Notes: generated by a model from the letters alone, not told the origin. 64,000 bases of DNA from Flavobacteriales bacterium UBA6770 (GCA_905181875.1 CAJIZH010000003.1:434001-498000); one strand, 5' to 3'. Counted from the first letter of the stretch, positions 1 to 10,231 are shown. Program-made: numbers and translations.

Positions 1-53
1 AAGAACAACTTGAGTTTATTACCTCTTCGGTAATTGAATTCTTAGATCAATAA
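1..53 (+). CDS. C-terminal end of a truncated upstream gene, unidentified
   Basis: An open frame enters from the left edge and ends at TAA 51-53, giving the tail EQLEFITSSVIEFLDQ. It lies 17 bases before the UDP-glucose dehydrogenase gene on the same strand, so it is probably the preceding member of the polysaccharide operon. Seventeen codons are too few to name a family, and the frame could be open by chance. Confidence 0.4.
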   Translation, partial: EQLEFITSSVIEFLDQ

Positions 54-70
54 CCTTAATAAAATAAAGA

Positions 71-1369
71 ATGAAAGTTGCTGTAGTTGGAACAGGATAC
101 GTAGGATTGGTTACAGGAACATGTCTAGCCGAGACAGGTAACCATGTTATTTGTGTGGATATTGATGCCAATAAAGTCGAGAAAATGAGGAATGGTCAGG
201 TTCCTATTTATGAACCTGGTTTAGAATTATTATTTGAAAGAAATATTGCTCAGGGAAGGTTGAGTTTCACAACCGATTTAAAATCGGCAATTGATCAGTG
301 TGATTATGTTTTCCTTGCTTTACCAACACCTCCGGGAGAGGATGGGTCGGCTGACCTATCGTATATCCTTGGAGTAGCCGATGAATTAGGTAAAATTATT
401 ACTGATTATAAAGTAATCATTGATAAGAGCACTGTTCCTGTTGGAACTGCAGAAAAAGTGATTGCTGCCATTGCTAAAAATGCTCAATGTGATTTCGATG
501 TTGTCTCTAATCCAGAATTCTTGAGAGAAGGCTTTGCCGTTGATGATTTTATGAAACCAGACCGAGTAGTAATCGGTCTTTCATCTGAACGAGCTAAAAA
601 ACATATGGATGATTTATATCGACCATTCGTGCGACAGGGTAATCCAATCATTTATATGGATGAAAAATCGGCAGAATTAACCAAGTATGCCGCTAATTCC
701 TTTTTGGCGACTAAAATCACCTTCATGAACGAAATCGCAAACATTTGCGAAAAAGTTGGAGCTGACGTTGATCAAGTAAGGATGGGTATGGGTTCTGATA
801 CTAGAATTGGAAAACGCTTTTTGTTTCCAGGTATAGGATACGGAGGAAGCTGCTTTCCTAAAGATGTTCAAGCATTGGTAAAATCTTCCAAAGACATTGA
901 TTACAATTTTCAAATTTTGAATGCTGTAATGGAAGTAAATCAAACACAAAAAACAAAGCTATTTCCTCGTCTAAATTCATACTTCAATAATAATTTAAAA
1001 GGGAAAAAAATTGCAATTTGGGGTCTTGCTTTTAAGCCAAATACGGATGATATAAGAGAGGCTCCTGCATTATATAACATTGATTTATTGATCGAAGCAG
1101 AAGCTGAAATTACAGCTTTTGATCCGGAAGCAATGGATAATGTTAAAGCACTTTATGGGGATAAAATAAAATTTGCAAACAATCAAAATGAAGCTATTGA
1201 GAACTGTGACGCTCTCCTTATTTGCACGGAATGGCAAGTGTTCAGAACACCTGATTTTGAGAGGCTAAGTGCTGGAATTTCAACTAAAGCGATTTTTGAT
1301 GGACGTAATCTTTACGACACCATAGAAATGAAGGAAAAAGGATTTAATTATTTTAGTATAGGACGATAA
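71..1369 (+). CDS. ugd: UDP-glucose 6-dehydrogenase
   Basis: This 432-residue protein should oxidise UDP-glucose to UDP-glucuronate with two NAD+, in the cytoplasm, feeding surface polysaccharide synthesis. The N-terminal Rossmann motif GTGYVG is at residues 7-12. The nucleophilic cysteine lies in GGSCFPKD (C261), inside the central dimerisation helix region, and the C-terminal UDP-binding domain carries the [11 protein letters not shown] stretch. Length is normal for the family. Its stop overlaps the start of the next gene by one base (TAATG), and that gene uses its product, so the two are translationally coupled. Family call is firm; UDP-glucose as substrate is inferred from the downstream decarboxylase-type neighbour. 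Confidence 0.93.
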   Translation: MKVAVVGTGYVGLVTGTCLAETGNHVICVDIDANKVEKMRNGQVPIYEPGLELLFERNIAQGRLSFTTDLKSAIDQCDYVFLALPTPPGEDGSADLSYILGVADELGKIITDYKVIIDKSTVPVGTAEKVIAAIAKNAQCDFDVVSNPEFLREGFAVDDFMKPDRVVIGLSSERAKKHMDDLYRPFVRQGNPIIYMDEKSAELTKYAANSFLATKITFMNEIANICEKVGADVDQVRMGMGSDTRIGKRFLFPGIGYGGSCFPKDVQALVKSSKDIDYNFQILNAVMEVNQTQKTKLFPRLNSYFNNNLKGKKIAIWGLAFKPNTDDIREAPALYNIDLLIEAEAEITAFDPEAMDNVKALYGDKIKFANNQNEAIENCDALLICTEWQVFRTPDFERLSAGISTKAIFDGRNLYDTIEMKEKGFNYFSIGR

Positions 1370-2355
1370 TGGAACAAGTTTTAATAACCGGTGCAGCTGG
1401 ATTTTTAGGTTCCCATCTTTGTGAACGCTTTTTAGATGAGGGCTATCGTGTTATTGGAATGGATAACTTGATCACAGGAAATTTAACCAATATCGAACAT
1501 TTGATGTTGAACGAGAACTTCGTGTTTTCAAATCATGATGTCTCTGATTTTGTAAATGTACCTGGTAAGCTTAAGTATATTCTGCATTTTGCATCACCTG
1601 CCAGCCCTATTGATTATCTAAAAATTCCAATCCAGACTTTAAAGGTGAGCTCTCTTGGCACTCACAATTTATTAGGACTGGCTAAAGCTAAAAATGCACG
1701 AATAATTGTTGCAAGCACCAGTGAAGTATATGGTGACCCTACAGTTCACCCTCAACCAGAAGAATATTGGGGTAATGTTAATCCTGTTGGTCCAAGAGGT
1801 GTTTATGATGAAGCTAAACGTTTTCAAGAAGCTATAACAATGGCTTATCAAAATTTCCATGGTGTTGAAACTAGAATTATTAGAATTTTCAACACCTATG
1901 GTCCTCGAATGAGATTGAATGATGGAAGAGTTTTACCTGCTTTCATTGGACAAGCCTTAAGAGGAGAGTCTCTCACAGTATTTGGAGACGGTTCTCAAAC
2001 TAGATCGTTTTGTTATGTAGATGATTTAGTAGAAGGTATATATCGTTTGCTGATTTCAGATTATACATTACCAATGAATATTGGAAACCCTGATGAGATT
2101 ACAATTGGAGATTTCGCAGAAGAAATTATTAAATTAACTAATACTGATCAGAAGGTAATTTATACCGACCTGCCTATTAACGATCCCAAACAAAGGCAAC
2201 CTGATATTACAAAAGCAAGAAGTATTTTGGATTGGGAACCGAAAGTTAATCGATCGGAAGGATTAAAAATTACTTACGAATACTTCAAATCACTGAGCTC
2301 GGATGAATTATACAAAACCGAACACAACGATTTTACCGATTATATTAAAAAATAA
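1369..2355 (+). CDS. uxs: UDP-glucuronate decarboxylase-type SDR (UDP-xylose synthase family)
   Basis: This 328-residue extended short-chain dehydrogenase/reductase has the NAD-binding motif GAAGFLGSH (residues 8-16), the SxE element in STSEVYGDP, and the catalytic YxxxK pair Y146/K150. The layout and the NTYGPRMR segment are typical of UDP-glucuronate decarboxylase, which makes UDP-xylose through a 4-keto intermediate. The 1-base overlap with ugd supports the two acting in sequence. The C-terminal tail after about residue 305 is polar and specific to this protein. A UDP-glucuronate epimerase is the main alternative, but the sequence reads closer to the decarboxylase branch. Confidence 0.82.
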   Translation: MEQVLITGAAGFLGSHLCERFLDEGYRVIGMDNLITGNLTNIEHLMLNENFVFSNHDVSDFVNVPGKLKYILHFASPASPIDYLKIPIQTLKVSSLGTHNLLGLAKAKNARIIVASTSEVYGDPTVHPQPEEYWGNVNPVGPRGVYDEAKRFQEAITMAYQNFHGVETRIIRIFNTYGPRMRLNDGRVLPAFIGQALRGESLTVFGDGSQTRSFCYVDDLVEGIYRLLISDYTLPMNIGNPDEITIGDFAEEIIKLTNTDQKVIYTDLPINDPKQRQPDITKARSILDWEPKVNRSEGLKITYEYFKSLSSDELYKTEHNDFTDYIKK

Positions 2356-2928
2356 ATGGGATATTTTAATCATGAAACAGCGGTGATAGATGAGGGTTGC
2401 CAGATTGGTGACGGAGCTAAAATATGGCATTTCTCTCATATTATGAAAGATTGTATTATTGGCAGTAATTGCAACATTGGACAGAATTGTGTTATTTCTC
2501 CTGAAGTGATTTTGGGTAAAAATGTAAAAATTCAAAATAATGTATCGATCTATACTGGAGTGATTTGCGAGGATGACGTTTTTCTTGGGCCTTCTATGGT
2601 TTTTACTAATGTAACTAATCCTAGAAGCGCAATAAACAGAAGAGGACAATACGAAAAAACTACAGTTAAAAAAGGAGCGACAATTGGTGCTAATGCGACG
2701 GTTGTTTGTGGAAATGATATTGGAAGGTTTGCTTTTATTGGAGCGGGATCAGTTGTCACGAAAGAAGTTCTAGATTATGCTTTAGTTGTTGGAAACCCTT
2801 CAAAGCAAATAGGCTGGATGAGTGAATATGGTTCTAAGCTGATTTTCAATGAAAATGGAAAAGCAACTTGCGAAGAATCTAAAGAAGAATACGAATTAAT
2901 CGACGGATCTGTAAAGAAATTAAACTAG
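2356..2928 (+). CDS. Hexapeptide-repeat sugar N-acyltransferase (WbpD/WlbB-like)
   Basis: This 190-residue protein is built of left-handed beta-helix hexapeptide repeats, for example [22 protein letters not shown] and [14 protein letters not shown]. That fold and size match acetyl-CoA dependent transferases that acetylate the 3-amino group of UDP-2-acetamido-3-amino-uronic acids (WbpD/WlbB). It starts directly after the previous stop and is followed 1 base later by a UDP-HexNAc dehydrogenase, which would supply the uronic acid. The aminotransferase and 3-dehydrogenase needed for that pathway are not in this window, so the substrate is inferred from context; the acyltransferase fold is firm. 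Confidence 0.8.
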   Translation: MGYFNHETAVIDEGCQIGDGAKIWHFSHIMKDCIIGSNCNIGQNCVISPEVILGKNVKIQNNVSIYTGVICEDDVFLGPSMVFTNVTNPRSAINRRGQYEKTTVKKGATIGANATVVCGNDIGRFAFIGAGSVVTKEVLDYALVVGNPSKQIGWMSEYGSKLIFNENGKATCEESKEEYELIDGSVKKLN

Positions 2929-2929
2929 A

Positions 2930-4224
2930 ATGGTTTTAGAAAAAATATTGAATAAAGAAAGTAAAATAGGCATTATTGGACTTGGGTATGTTGGTCTTCC
3001 AATTGCGTTAGAATTTGCTAGAAAAGTTAAAGTTGTTGGTTTTGACATTAATGCTGAAAGGGTAGAAATGATGAAAAACAACGTTGATCCAAGTGAAGAA
3101 TTAGAGTCTAAAGACTTCGAAGGTTGTGATATTACGTTTACTCACAAATTGGAAGATTTGTCAGATGTTAACTTTTTCATCGTAGCTGTGCCTACTCCGA
3201 TTGATGAATATAATCAGCCTAATTTACGCCCATTGCTAGGGGCATCAACTACCGTTGGCAAAGTGCTAAAAAAGGGAGATTATGTTGTTTTTGAATCAAC
3301 AGTATATCCTGGATGTACGGAAGATGATTGCATTCCTGTTTTGGAAGAACACTCTGGATTAAAATTTATAGAAGACTTTAAAGTTGGATATAGCCCTGAG
3401 CGGATTAATCCAGGAGATAAGGAGCATACGATAACAAAAATCTTAAAAGTAGTTTCCGGTTGTGATGATGAATCTTTAGACGTAATTTCCAAGATTTATG
3501 AACTAATAATTGAACCAGGTGTGCATAGAGCATCATCTATTAAAGTTGCTGAAGCTGCTAAAATTATTGAAAACACACAACGAGATTTAAACATTGCTTT
3601 AATGAATGAGTTGTCAATCATATTTAACAGATAGGCATTAATACATTCGAAGTATTAGAAGCGGCCGGAACTAAATGGAATTTTCTTCCATTTAAACCTG
3701 GTTTAGTTGGTGGTCATTGCATTGGTGTTGATCCGTATTATCTAACATTTAAGGCAGAGGGAGTTGGATATCACGCAAGAGTAATTAACTCTGGGAGATA
3801 TGTAAATGATAGTATGGGGTTTTATGTGGCTAAGCAAACAGTAAAACAGATACTCGCTAAAGGAAAAAATATTAGCGGAGCTCGCATTTTACTTATGGGA
3901 GCCACATTCAAAGAAAATGTAAGTGATATTAGGAATTCAAAGGTTTGTGATGTTGTAAAAGAACTTCAATCTTTCCGTGTTAATGTGGATGTAGTTGATC
4001 CTCATGCAGACTCAAAAGAACTATTTAAAGAATATCACTTCGGATTAGCCGAAAATGGAATAACTGGTAAGTATGATGCCGTCATATTAGCAGTTAACCA
4101 TGATGAGTATATTGCATTAGATGAAAATTATTTCAAAGGAATAATGTCTGAAGATGGTCTTTTTGTTGATGTAAAAGGAGTGTTTCAAGGAAAGTTCAGG
4201 GATCTAGATTATTGGTCTTTATAA
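2930..4224 (+). pseudogene. UDP-N-acetyl-hexosamine dehydrogenase, broken by a single-base frameshift
   Basis: Two frames together encode one WbpA/TviB-type nucleotide-sugar dehydrogenase. The first (2930-3634) has the Rossmann motif GLGYVGLP and runs to residue 234, ending at TAG in NELSIIFNR. Translation in the next frame from about 3631 gives [18 protein letters not shown], then GGHCIGVDPYY with the catalytic cysteine, and ends at 4224. One missing A near 3631 explains the break; restoring it gives about 431 residues, normal for the family. The first frame alone lacks the catalytic cysteine and would be inactive. The codons and protein on both sides look well preserved, so this is either a sequencing/assembly error or a very recent mutation. 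Confidence 0.88.
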
Positions 4225-4227
4225 ATC

Positions 4228-5283
4228 ATGAATTTTACGAAAAATATTTTAATAACAGGAGGTGCAGGTTTCATTGGTTCACATTTAGTGAGACTGATGG
4301 TAAATAAATATCCCGATTATAGAATTATAAACTTTGATGTTCTGACGTATGCAGGAAACCTTGAAAATTTAAGAGATATACAAAGTGCCTCTAATTATGT
4401 CTTCGTTAAAGGGGATATTTGTTCTGTTCACGATATTGAGAGTGTATTCAAAGAGTACCACATTAGTCATATTATTCATTTAGCTGCTGAATCACATGTT
4501 GACCGCTCTATTGAAAATCCTAATATTTTCGTCGAGACCAACGTTATTGGAACAGTAAACCTACTGAACTCATGCATTAGAAATTGGACAGCACCATTTA
4601 GTGACAATATTTTCTATCATGTATCAACAGACGAAGTATATGGAAGTTTAGGAGATACTGGGCTTTTTACAGAAAAGACTTCCTATGACCCTAAAAGTCC
4701 TTATAGCGCATCGAAAGCAGCCTCTGATCATTTTGTAAGAGCTTTTGCAAACACTTACAAACTTCCAATTAAAATATCCAACTGCTCCAATAACTATGGT
4801 CCTAATCAATTTCCAGAAAAACTGATTCCACTATGCATTAACAATATTAAAAATAACAAAACGCTACCGATATACGGAAAAGGCTTGAACATTAGAGATT
4901 GGCTTTACGTTGTTGATCATGCAGAAGCAATTGATTGTATTTTCCATGAAGGTGTTCTTAACTCCACCTATAATATTGGTGGATTAAATGAATGGACGAA
5001 CATTGAATTAGTAAAAGAATTGTGCTGTGTTATGGATCATGAATTAAACAGGGAAATTGGTAGTTCAGAAAAACTAATTACTTATGTGGAAGACCGTAAA
5101 GGTCATGACATGAGATATGCTATTGACGCAAACAAAGTAACAACTGAATTAAAATGGACTCCCAACGAAACATTTGAAACGGGCATTCAATCTACGGTCA
5201 AATGGTACTTAGACAATGAATCATGGCTAAACGGAGTTGTTTCTGGATCTTACCAGGACTATTATAATAAAATGTACAAATAA
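4228..5283 (+). CDS. rmlB: dTDP-glucose 4,6-dehydratase
   Basis: This 351-residue extended SDR enzyme converts dTDP-glucose to dTDP-4-keto-6-deoxyglucose, the common precursor of rhamnose and other 6-deoxy sugars. It shows TGGAGFIGSH at the N-terminus, the acid-base pair D135/E136 in STDEVYGS, the YxxxK pair Y159/K163, and the NCSNNYGPNQFPEKLIP segment characteristic of RmlB. It begins 3 bases after the frameshifted dehydrogenase and ends the operon at a bidirectional terminator. RmlA, RmlC and RmlD are not in the window, so the final sugar is unknown. Confidence 0.93.
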   Translation: MNFTKNILITGGAGFIGSHLVRLMVNKYPDYRIINFDVLTYAGNLENLRDIQSASNYVFVKGDICSVHDIESVFKEYHISHIIHLAAESHVDRSIENPNIFVETNVIGTVNLLNSCIRNWTAPFSDNIFYHVSTDEVYGSLGDTGLFTEKTSYDPKSPYSASKAASDHFVRAFANTYKLPIKISNCSNNYGPNQFPEKLIPLCINNIKNNKTLPIYGKGLNIRDWLYVVDHAEAIDCIFHEGVLNSTYNIGGLNEWTNIELVKELCCVMDHELNREIGSSEKLITYVEDRKGHDMRYAIDANKVTTELKWTPNETFETGIQSTVKWYLDNESWLNGVVSGSYQDYYNKMYK

Positions 5284-5304
5284 GCCTTATCTACATTTAG
5301 TCAC

Positions 5305-5337
5305 AAAAAAAGGGAAGCCAATGCTTCCCTTTTTTTT
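5305..5337. terminator. Bidirectional rho-independent terminator between rmlB and gldN
   Basis: GGGAAGC (5312-5318) pairs with GCTTCCC (5323-5329) around a CAAT loop, flanked by seven A's on the left and eight T's on the right. The A and T runs extend the stem and provide a U tract for both converging operons. Confidence 0.85.
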
Positions 5338-5356
5338 ATTCATATTTCTGATTAGG

Positions 5357-6211
5357 CTAGAAATGCCATAAATCATGTTCGTAATTAAAGATTTCCATCT
5401 CAATTTTTTCTGCTTCTAACAATGCGTCTAAACCGGTTTTATAATCTCTAATTTGTCTATCATATACATTAGACACTTTTATTACTGTAGATTCAAATTG
5501 ACGCTTCCAAAAGACATCCTCATAGGTTCTTCTTTCCGCATCATTCTTTCTATTGAATACTTCGCTATTAGCAAAAACATAACGAGCTTCAGGGAAATAA
5601 ATCCAAAATAAATCTTGAAGAGTTGGATTCCCGTCAGGACCTTCAACTTCCGCCATTGGCTTTATTCCAATAATTCTTACGTCCATAACGGAACGTTGTC
5701 TTTCAAAAAACCATTCTTCCTTTACCTCATAAAATTTTATTTGAGCAGATCTTAAGGTATCAAAAACCGTTAAAACGCCAGTAACATCACCGAACTCGTC
5801 AAATTCCTCAACTTCAGTTGCAGTTACCATTCTTTTTAAAACTTCTTCAGCTGTATAGGCTCTTGTAAACTCATCATCTGGATCAGTAGGAGGTCCTGGA
5901 TCGTAACCCGTTAGGGTACCATCATCGATTAGACCCTCTTTGATGTAATCAAATAAATTCTTACGTCCTTGAGACGGTTCTTCAGGAAAGTAGAATACTT
6001 GATTTTGTTTTTTTCTTAAATCAATCCTTCTCCAAACTCGCTTCTGCCACATAACATCTGCTTGTCGCAGGTTAGTGTAAGGTATAATTTTCCTAGATGG
6101 GGTATTTTCATTGACAACAATACCATCTAACACCATACTTTGTTGAGCGCTTCCAGTAAACCCCAAAGACACACACACTATTACTAAACTAACTTTAAGC
6201 AGATTATTCAT
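5357..6211 (-). CDS. gldN: Type IX secretion system protein GldN
   Basis: This 284-residue protein is the periplasmic GldN/PorN component, which with the lipoprotein GldK forms the outer-membrane-associated ring of the type IX secretion machinery. It begins with a Sec signal peptide (hydrophobic stretch LLKVSLVIVCVSLGFTG, probable cleavage at SAQ-Q). The body is rich in charged and aromatic residues and has the family's typical features, such as the VMWQKRVWRRIDLRKKQN segment and DLFWIYFPEARYVFAN. It is the last gene of the gld cluster, 5 bases after gldM, and its transcripts should end at the shared hairpin downstream. Confidence 0.92.
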   Translation of the reverse strand: MNNLLKVSLVIVCVSLGFTGSAQQSMVLDGIVVNENTPSRKIIPYTNLRQADVMWQKRVWRRIDLRKKQNQVFYFPEEPSQGRKNLFDYIKEGLIDDGTLTGYDPGPPTDPDDEFTRAYTAEEVLKRMVTATEVEEFDEFGDVTGVLTVFDTLRSAQIKFYEVKEEWFFERQRSVMDVRIIGIKPMAEVEGPDGNPTLQDLFWIYFPEARYVFANSEVFNRKNDAERRTYEDVFWKRQFESTVIKVSNVYDRQIRDYKTGLDALLEAEKIEMEIFNYEHDLWHF

Positions 6212-6216
6212 GACTT

Positions 6217-7869
6217 TTATTTTACGTGAATAATAATATTACCATCTAAAGGACGAGCTGTAGATCCAGCCTTATCCATTTGCGCAACAACTTTCTGAAA
6301 TATCGCAGTTTGACCTGGTTTCATTGTTCGCAATACACTCTTCATCTCTCCCGTAAGCTTGTTTCCCTTAGCTGTATAAACAGCGGATTTTCCGCCAACA
6401 CTCACAAACATCTCAAAACTTTTTACTCTGTACCTTAGTTCAAATAAGAAATCATCCAACTTAGCAGTTATAAACTTACCAGTTAGCAACTTACTTTTCT
6501 TCATATCAACTGAACCAGTTTCGTTGTTAAAATAAGGAATTGGCTTAGGAACAGTCTTTAAACGATACTCTATTGCTGGATAAGAATTCTTTACTCCATT
6601 AACGTTTGAAGTAACTGTAATATTTACCGTTCTATCCTTAGATCTAGGGTTAGGTACGACCTCATACTGTCCCATCTCTTTTTTGACAGGAACAACACGG
6701 CAACCACCACCAGAAATGGTCATAGTTAAATTTTGTGATGCAACACCTGAAACCGAAATATCTACTGGATTTTCCAAGCCTTTGTAGAAAACATTCATTT
6801 TAGTTGGGGACACCACTAAGCTTGGCTTTGCCACCATGTACTTGTGCTCAAATTTATAAGGAGCCCACTTTCCGTTAGGCTTTAAGATTTGAATAACACC
6901 GCCCCAAGTTTGCTCACCTAGAGCACTTGTTTTAACTCCATAGGTTGGTATTCCTCTATTTTCAAATCTTACATTTGAAGTATCTCCATCTTTAACCTCT
7001 GGCTGATCTCCTGTAGTATCAACTACACCGATAAGTAGTCTTGGATTTTTTGTAGTACTATACGCCGCAACGATAACATCTGCCTTAAACGAGTCTCCTT
7101 GGGTAATGTAGGTTCCATTGTGAGGGATTACTTTAACTGCTAAAGTGTCAAATGAGAAATCATCCGCGCCTATTTCTGACATTAGTTCCTTCAGGGCATC
7201 AGCTTCAGAATTTCTAACTGCAGCTTGAAAACGCGTTAAATTAGTAACTGTAGCAACTAGCGGTAAATGGTTAAAATTCCCGATTTCCCAAGGAACCATC
7301 ATTCCATGCTCACTTACATCACCTAAGGGAATTTGCATTTCAGCAACAAGTTCCTTTTCCAAAATGAAACTTTCCAAATGCTCATTAAAAACTGCGATTT
7401 TCCCTTTTAAATTAAGTGCGCTAAATTCTACTTCAGGACCAAATGGATTATTCAAATCAGGGCCAATCATAATCTGTGCTCCAGCATCTTGATTATCCTT
7501 ACTATGACAATGGCCAACGTGAAATAAAGAATCTGGTGCATCGTCAGGCAAACCATCGCCTGTTTGAACTAATTTCCTTTTAATTAATTCAATTAACTCA
7601 ACGATTTCATCTGCATTTTCCTTTAACTCCTTAGCATGATCATAAAAAACTCCAACTTTGTCTGGATCATCTGCCATTTTTCGACCAAAAACATCGTAAG
7701 TCTGATTTATCTTACTCTCGAAGTTTTCAGTTGTTCTTTCTAAACCTTCATTAATAATCAAAAATGATTGCAGAATCTCTTTCGAAACATTCATGGCAAG
7801 CATACAAAGTAACACCAAGTACATCAAATTGATCATCTTCTGCCTTGGTTCCATATCACCTAACGACAT
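6217..7869 (-). CDS. gldM: Type IX secretion motor protein GldM
   Basis: This 550-residue protein has one N-terminal membrane helix (about residues 12-30, LMYLVLLCMLAMNVSKEIL) followed by a long periplasmic part made of a helical domain and several beta domains. GldM dimers form with GldL the proton-driven inner-membrane motor and reach across the periplasm to the GldK/GldN ring. The N-terminus MSLGDMEPRQKMINLMY, with a basic residue before the helix, and the length fit the family. It sits between gldL and gldN in the canonical order. Confidence 0.94.
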   Translation of the reverse strand: MSLGDMEPRQKMINLMYLVLLCMLAMNVSKEILQSFLIINEGLERTTENFESKINQTYDVFGRKMADDPDKVGVFYDHAKELKENADEIVELIELIKRKLVQTGDGLPDDAPDSLFHVGHCHSKDNQDAGAQIMIGPDLNNPFGPEVEFSALNLKGKIAVFNEHLESFILEKELVAEMQIPLGDVSEHGMMVPWEIGNFNHLPLVATVTNLTRFQAAVRNSEADALKELMSEIGADDFSFDTLAVKVIPHNGTYITQGDSFKADVIVAAYSTTKNPRLLIGVVDTTGDQPEVKDGDTSNVRFENRGIPTYGVKTSALGEQTWGGVIQILKPNGKWAPYKFEHKYMVAKPSLVVSPTKMNVFYKGLENPVDISVSGVASQNLTMTISGGGCRVVPVKKEMGQYEVVPNPRSKDRTVNITVTSNVNGVKNSYPAIEYRLKTVPKPIPYFNNETGSVDMKKSKLLTGKFITAKLDDFLFELRYRVKSFEMFVSVGGKSAVYTAKGNKLTGEMKSVLRTMKPGQTAIFQKVVAQMDKAGSTARPLDGNIIIHVK

Positions 7870-7930
7870 ATTCTATTCCCTCTATTAAATGTATATAATA
7901 ATTTCATTTACCTCTTCCTAGACTATCTCT

Positions 7931-8779
7931 TTAAGAGTTAGCATTAGGATTCATTGCTGTTAGCATATTTCCATAAACAGTATTTAACGACGTAATATTC
8001 CTTGAAAGCTCAGTCATTTTTTCTGAATATATTTTAGCATCATCAACTGAATTATTCAAACTATCCATTAACTCATCAACTCCATTAAAGTATCCTTTCG
8101 AATTTTCTAATGTTTCTTGAGCACTTTTCAATTGTAACTCGTAAGCAGAATTTAATTCAGTAAGATTAGACGACATTTTTGACAATTGATCACCAAAATC
8201 TGCGCCTTCTCTATTATCTCCTGCTAGACCTGATAATGCGTCTGCAGCCATTGTGTAGGTTTCAGATAAAGTTGTCACAGAACTTGCAGCACCCCTAACA
8301 CTTTGCACATAATCATCAGTCGCTACCGTTGCGTCTGAGATATCTGAAAGCTTACTTGCTTGATCACTTAATCCTCTTAGTCCACTACCTAAGCTTTCTA
8401 ACAACTCTGGGCCAATTTTCGCTTCTTCAAGCATCTCATCTAGCTTTTGTGTAACTGTCAAATCATCACCATCTTCATTTAGTTCTGATAAACCCTCAGA
8501 TTCAGAATCATCCTCTTCAGCTGCATGTTTCAATTCAGGATAAACTTTAGACCAATCATCCTTCAAGTGTTGTGGTTCAATGGCACCTAAGGCAAATAAT
8601 GCAGATTCAGTACAAAGACCTATTATAAGCATCAAACTAGCACCTGGGTAATGCTGGATTTTAAACAATGCACCTAGAATTACAATTGCCGCACCCAAAC
8701 TCATGGCCATGTTTACAATTGTCTTTCCTTTTTCTGTTCCATAAAGAAATGCTGCTAATCCACCTTTTTTCCCTGACAT
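7931..8779 (-). CDS. gldL: Type IX secretion motor protein GldL
   Basis: This 282-residue inner-membrane protein has two N-terminal membrane helices (about residues 21-39 and 47-66) and a long cytoplasmic tail predicted to be largely helical. A glutamate lies inside the second helix (E58 in GLCTESALFALGAIEP); a buried acid of this kind is known to be needed for proton-powered rotation of the GldLM motor. The middle (about residues 95-125) is acidic. It is separated from gldM by 61 bases and from gldK by 32 very T/A-rich bases. Confidence 0.93.
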   Translation of the reverse strand: MSGKKGGLAAFLYGTEKGKTIVNMAMSLGAAIVILGALFKIQHYPGASLMLIIGLCTESALFALGAIEPQHLKDDWSKVYPELKHAAEEDDSESEGLSELNEDGDDLTVTQKLDEMLEEAKIGPELLESLGSGLRGLSDQASKLSDISDATVATDDYVQSVRGAASSVTTLSETYTMAADALSGLAGDNREGADFGDQLSKMSSNLTELNSAYELQLKSAQETLENSKGYFNGVDELMDSLNNSVDDAKIYSEKMTELSRNITSLNTVYGNMLTAMNPNANS

Positions 8780-8811
8780 AATTTTAATTTTTTAATTTTT
8801 TAATTTTAATC
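8780..8811 (-). repeat. Short T/A-rich tandem repeat between gldK and gldL
   Basis: The entire gap between gldK and gldL consists of about four copies of a TTTTTAA-like unit. On the coding strand it reads as alternating AAAAA and TT, so it could act as an A-rich translation-enhancing leader for gldL. No hairpin or TAnnTTTG element is present. Confidence 0.6.
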
Positions 8812-10125
8812 TTAGATATCGCTTTTACCCATTCCGAGATAACTCATCACATTTCTAAAACCGATATATGACTTAGCTGTATCTTGATATTCGTAAGTTC
8901 TAGAGCTAGTTTGCAAGAAATATCCAACATCCTTCCAAGACCCCCCTCTAATAACCTTTCTTTTCAATACTGGAGGATCATCATCCTCGGCTTCGTATTT
9001 GTAGTCCATATTCAAATCATGTGCGAAATCATAAACTGACTCGTCAAATGCTGTCGTTGTCCATTCAGCAACATTACCTGCCATACAGTACAACCCAAAA
9101 TCATTTGGTTCGTACGAAACTACAGGAACAGTATGAATACCACCATCATCATAATAATTACCTCGAAGTGGTTTAAAATTTGCCAAAAAGCATCCTCTGG
9201 TATTTCTAATGTACGGACCTCCCCATGGATAAGGACTAAGATCTAAACCACCTCGTGCTGCATACTCCCATTCCGATTCAGTAGGAAGTCTATAATCCTG
9301 AACAAAAGCCTCACCAACTGAAGACAAAAACTTATTATGTTCTAAAGTTCTCCAAATTGAGAATGCTCGAGCTTGCTTCCAAGTAACACCAACTAAAGGA
9401 TATTCATCATAAGCTGGGTGCCAGAAATACATGTTGGTCAATGGTTCATTGTACGAATAAGTAAAATCATGAATCCAGCATAACGTATCCGGATAAACGG
9501 AGATTTCATCTCTACGTATAAACACTGATCTATCGTTCATTCCTCTATCTCTAAGAGGATCACCATTAATCGTTGGACTTTTTCTTGCTGCATCTTTATA
9601 ATCAATCCAATAATACTCATAGACCAATTTCCTGGTATCCAAAGTCTTTTTACCGTAAAAACGCTCGTATTCAGGCAAGAACATCACTGAAAGTGCTTCT
9701 CTATTCTCAGGGTCATTCCAATCTAAGTAAGCGTCCCAATTAATAATTGGAGGATCTATATCTTCTTCGAATTGGTTAACCGCAATAAGAAATACCTCTT
9801 CACTGACTTCTTCTCCTAAAATCTTGTACGCCATCGAATCTCGAACCCAATATACAAATTGACGATATTCGTTATTAGTTATCTCAGTCTCATCCATATA
9901 AAATGGTGAAATAGAAACTGTTTTCGACTTAGATGTAAATGAATAGGGTGCATCCTGGTCACTTGGTCCCATGTTATAACTACCTGGAGGTATGTATAAC
10001 ATTCCATATGGATCTGGTTGATACCAAACCTGACGCCCTGTAACACCAGTCAACTGTCCACCTGCATCGTTCATGCAACTAGAAAGGATTATGGCTACGA
10101 ATCCTACAATCAGTAAGTTTTTCAT
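8812..10125 (-). CDS. gldK: Type IX secretion lipoprotein GldK (SUMF1/FGE-like fold)
   Basis: This 437-residue protein is an outer-membrane-associated lipoprotein that builds the periplasmic GldK/GldN ring. It has a lipoprotein signal peptide ending in the lipobox LSSC (C17), and a formylglycine-generating-enzyme-like domain seen in YNMGPSDQDAP, MDETEITNNEYRQFV, RLPTESEWEYAARGG and VIRGGSWKD. I chose the ATG at 10125 over a longer frame because a strong AGGAGG ribosome site lies just upstream and the signal peptide begins there. It is a paralogue of GldJ, also encoded in this window. Catalysis as an FGE is not expected in this family. Confidence 0.93.
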   Translation of the reverse strand: MKNLLIVGFVAIILSSCMNDAGGQLTGVTGRQVWYQPDPYGMLYIPPGSYNMGPSDQDAPYSFTSKSKTVSISPFYMDETEITNNEYRQFVYWVRDSMAYKILGEEVSEEVFLIAVNQFEEDIDPPIINWDAYLDWNDPENREALSVMFLPEYERFYGKKTLDTRKLVYEYYWIDYKDAARKSPTINGDPLRDRGMNDRSVFIRRDEISVYPDTLCWIHDFTYSYNEPLTNMYFWHPAYDEYPLVGVTWKQARAFSIWRTLEHNKFLSSVGEAFVQDYRLPTESEWEYAARGGLDLSPYPWGGPYIRNTRGCFLANFKPLRGNYYDDGGIHTVPVVSYEPNDFGLYCMAGNVAEWTTTAFDESVYDFAHDLNMDYKYEAEDDDPPVLKRKVIRGGSWKDVGYFLQTSSRTYEYQDTAKSYIGFRNVMSYLGMGKSDI

Positions 10126-10185
10126 GTTACCTCCTTTTTTTGATATGTGAGTATTTTTATACAATATGAATCTATGGCTTAACGC

Positions 10186-10193
10186 CAAAATTA
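10186..10193 (-). promoter_or_regulatory. Candidate -7 promoter element upstream of gldK
   Basis: On the minus strand the sequence reads TAATTTTG, a full match to the Bacteroidota -7 consensus TAnnTTTG, about 60 bases before the gldK start. No TTG sits at the expected -33 distance. The element would let gldKLMN be transcribed apart from porP. Confidence 0.35.
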
Positions 10194-10231
10194 ACGCAAA
10201 TAAAACAATTTATTGTGATTAAACTAATTTA

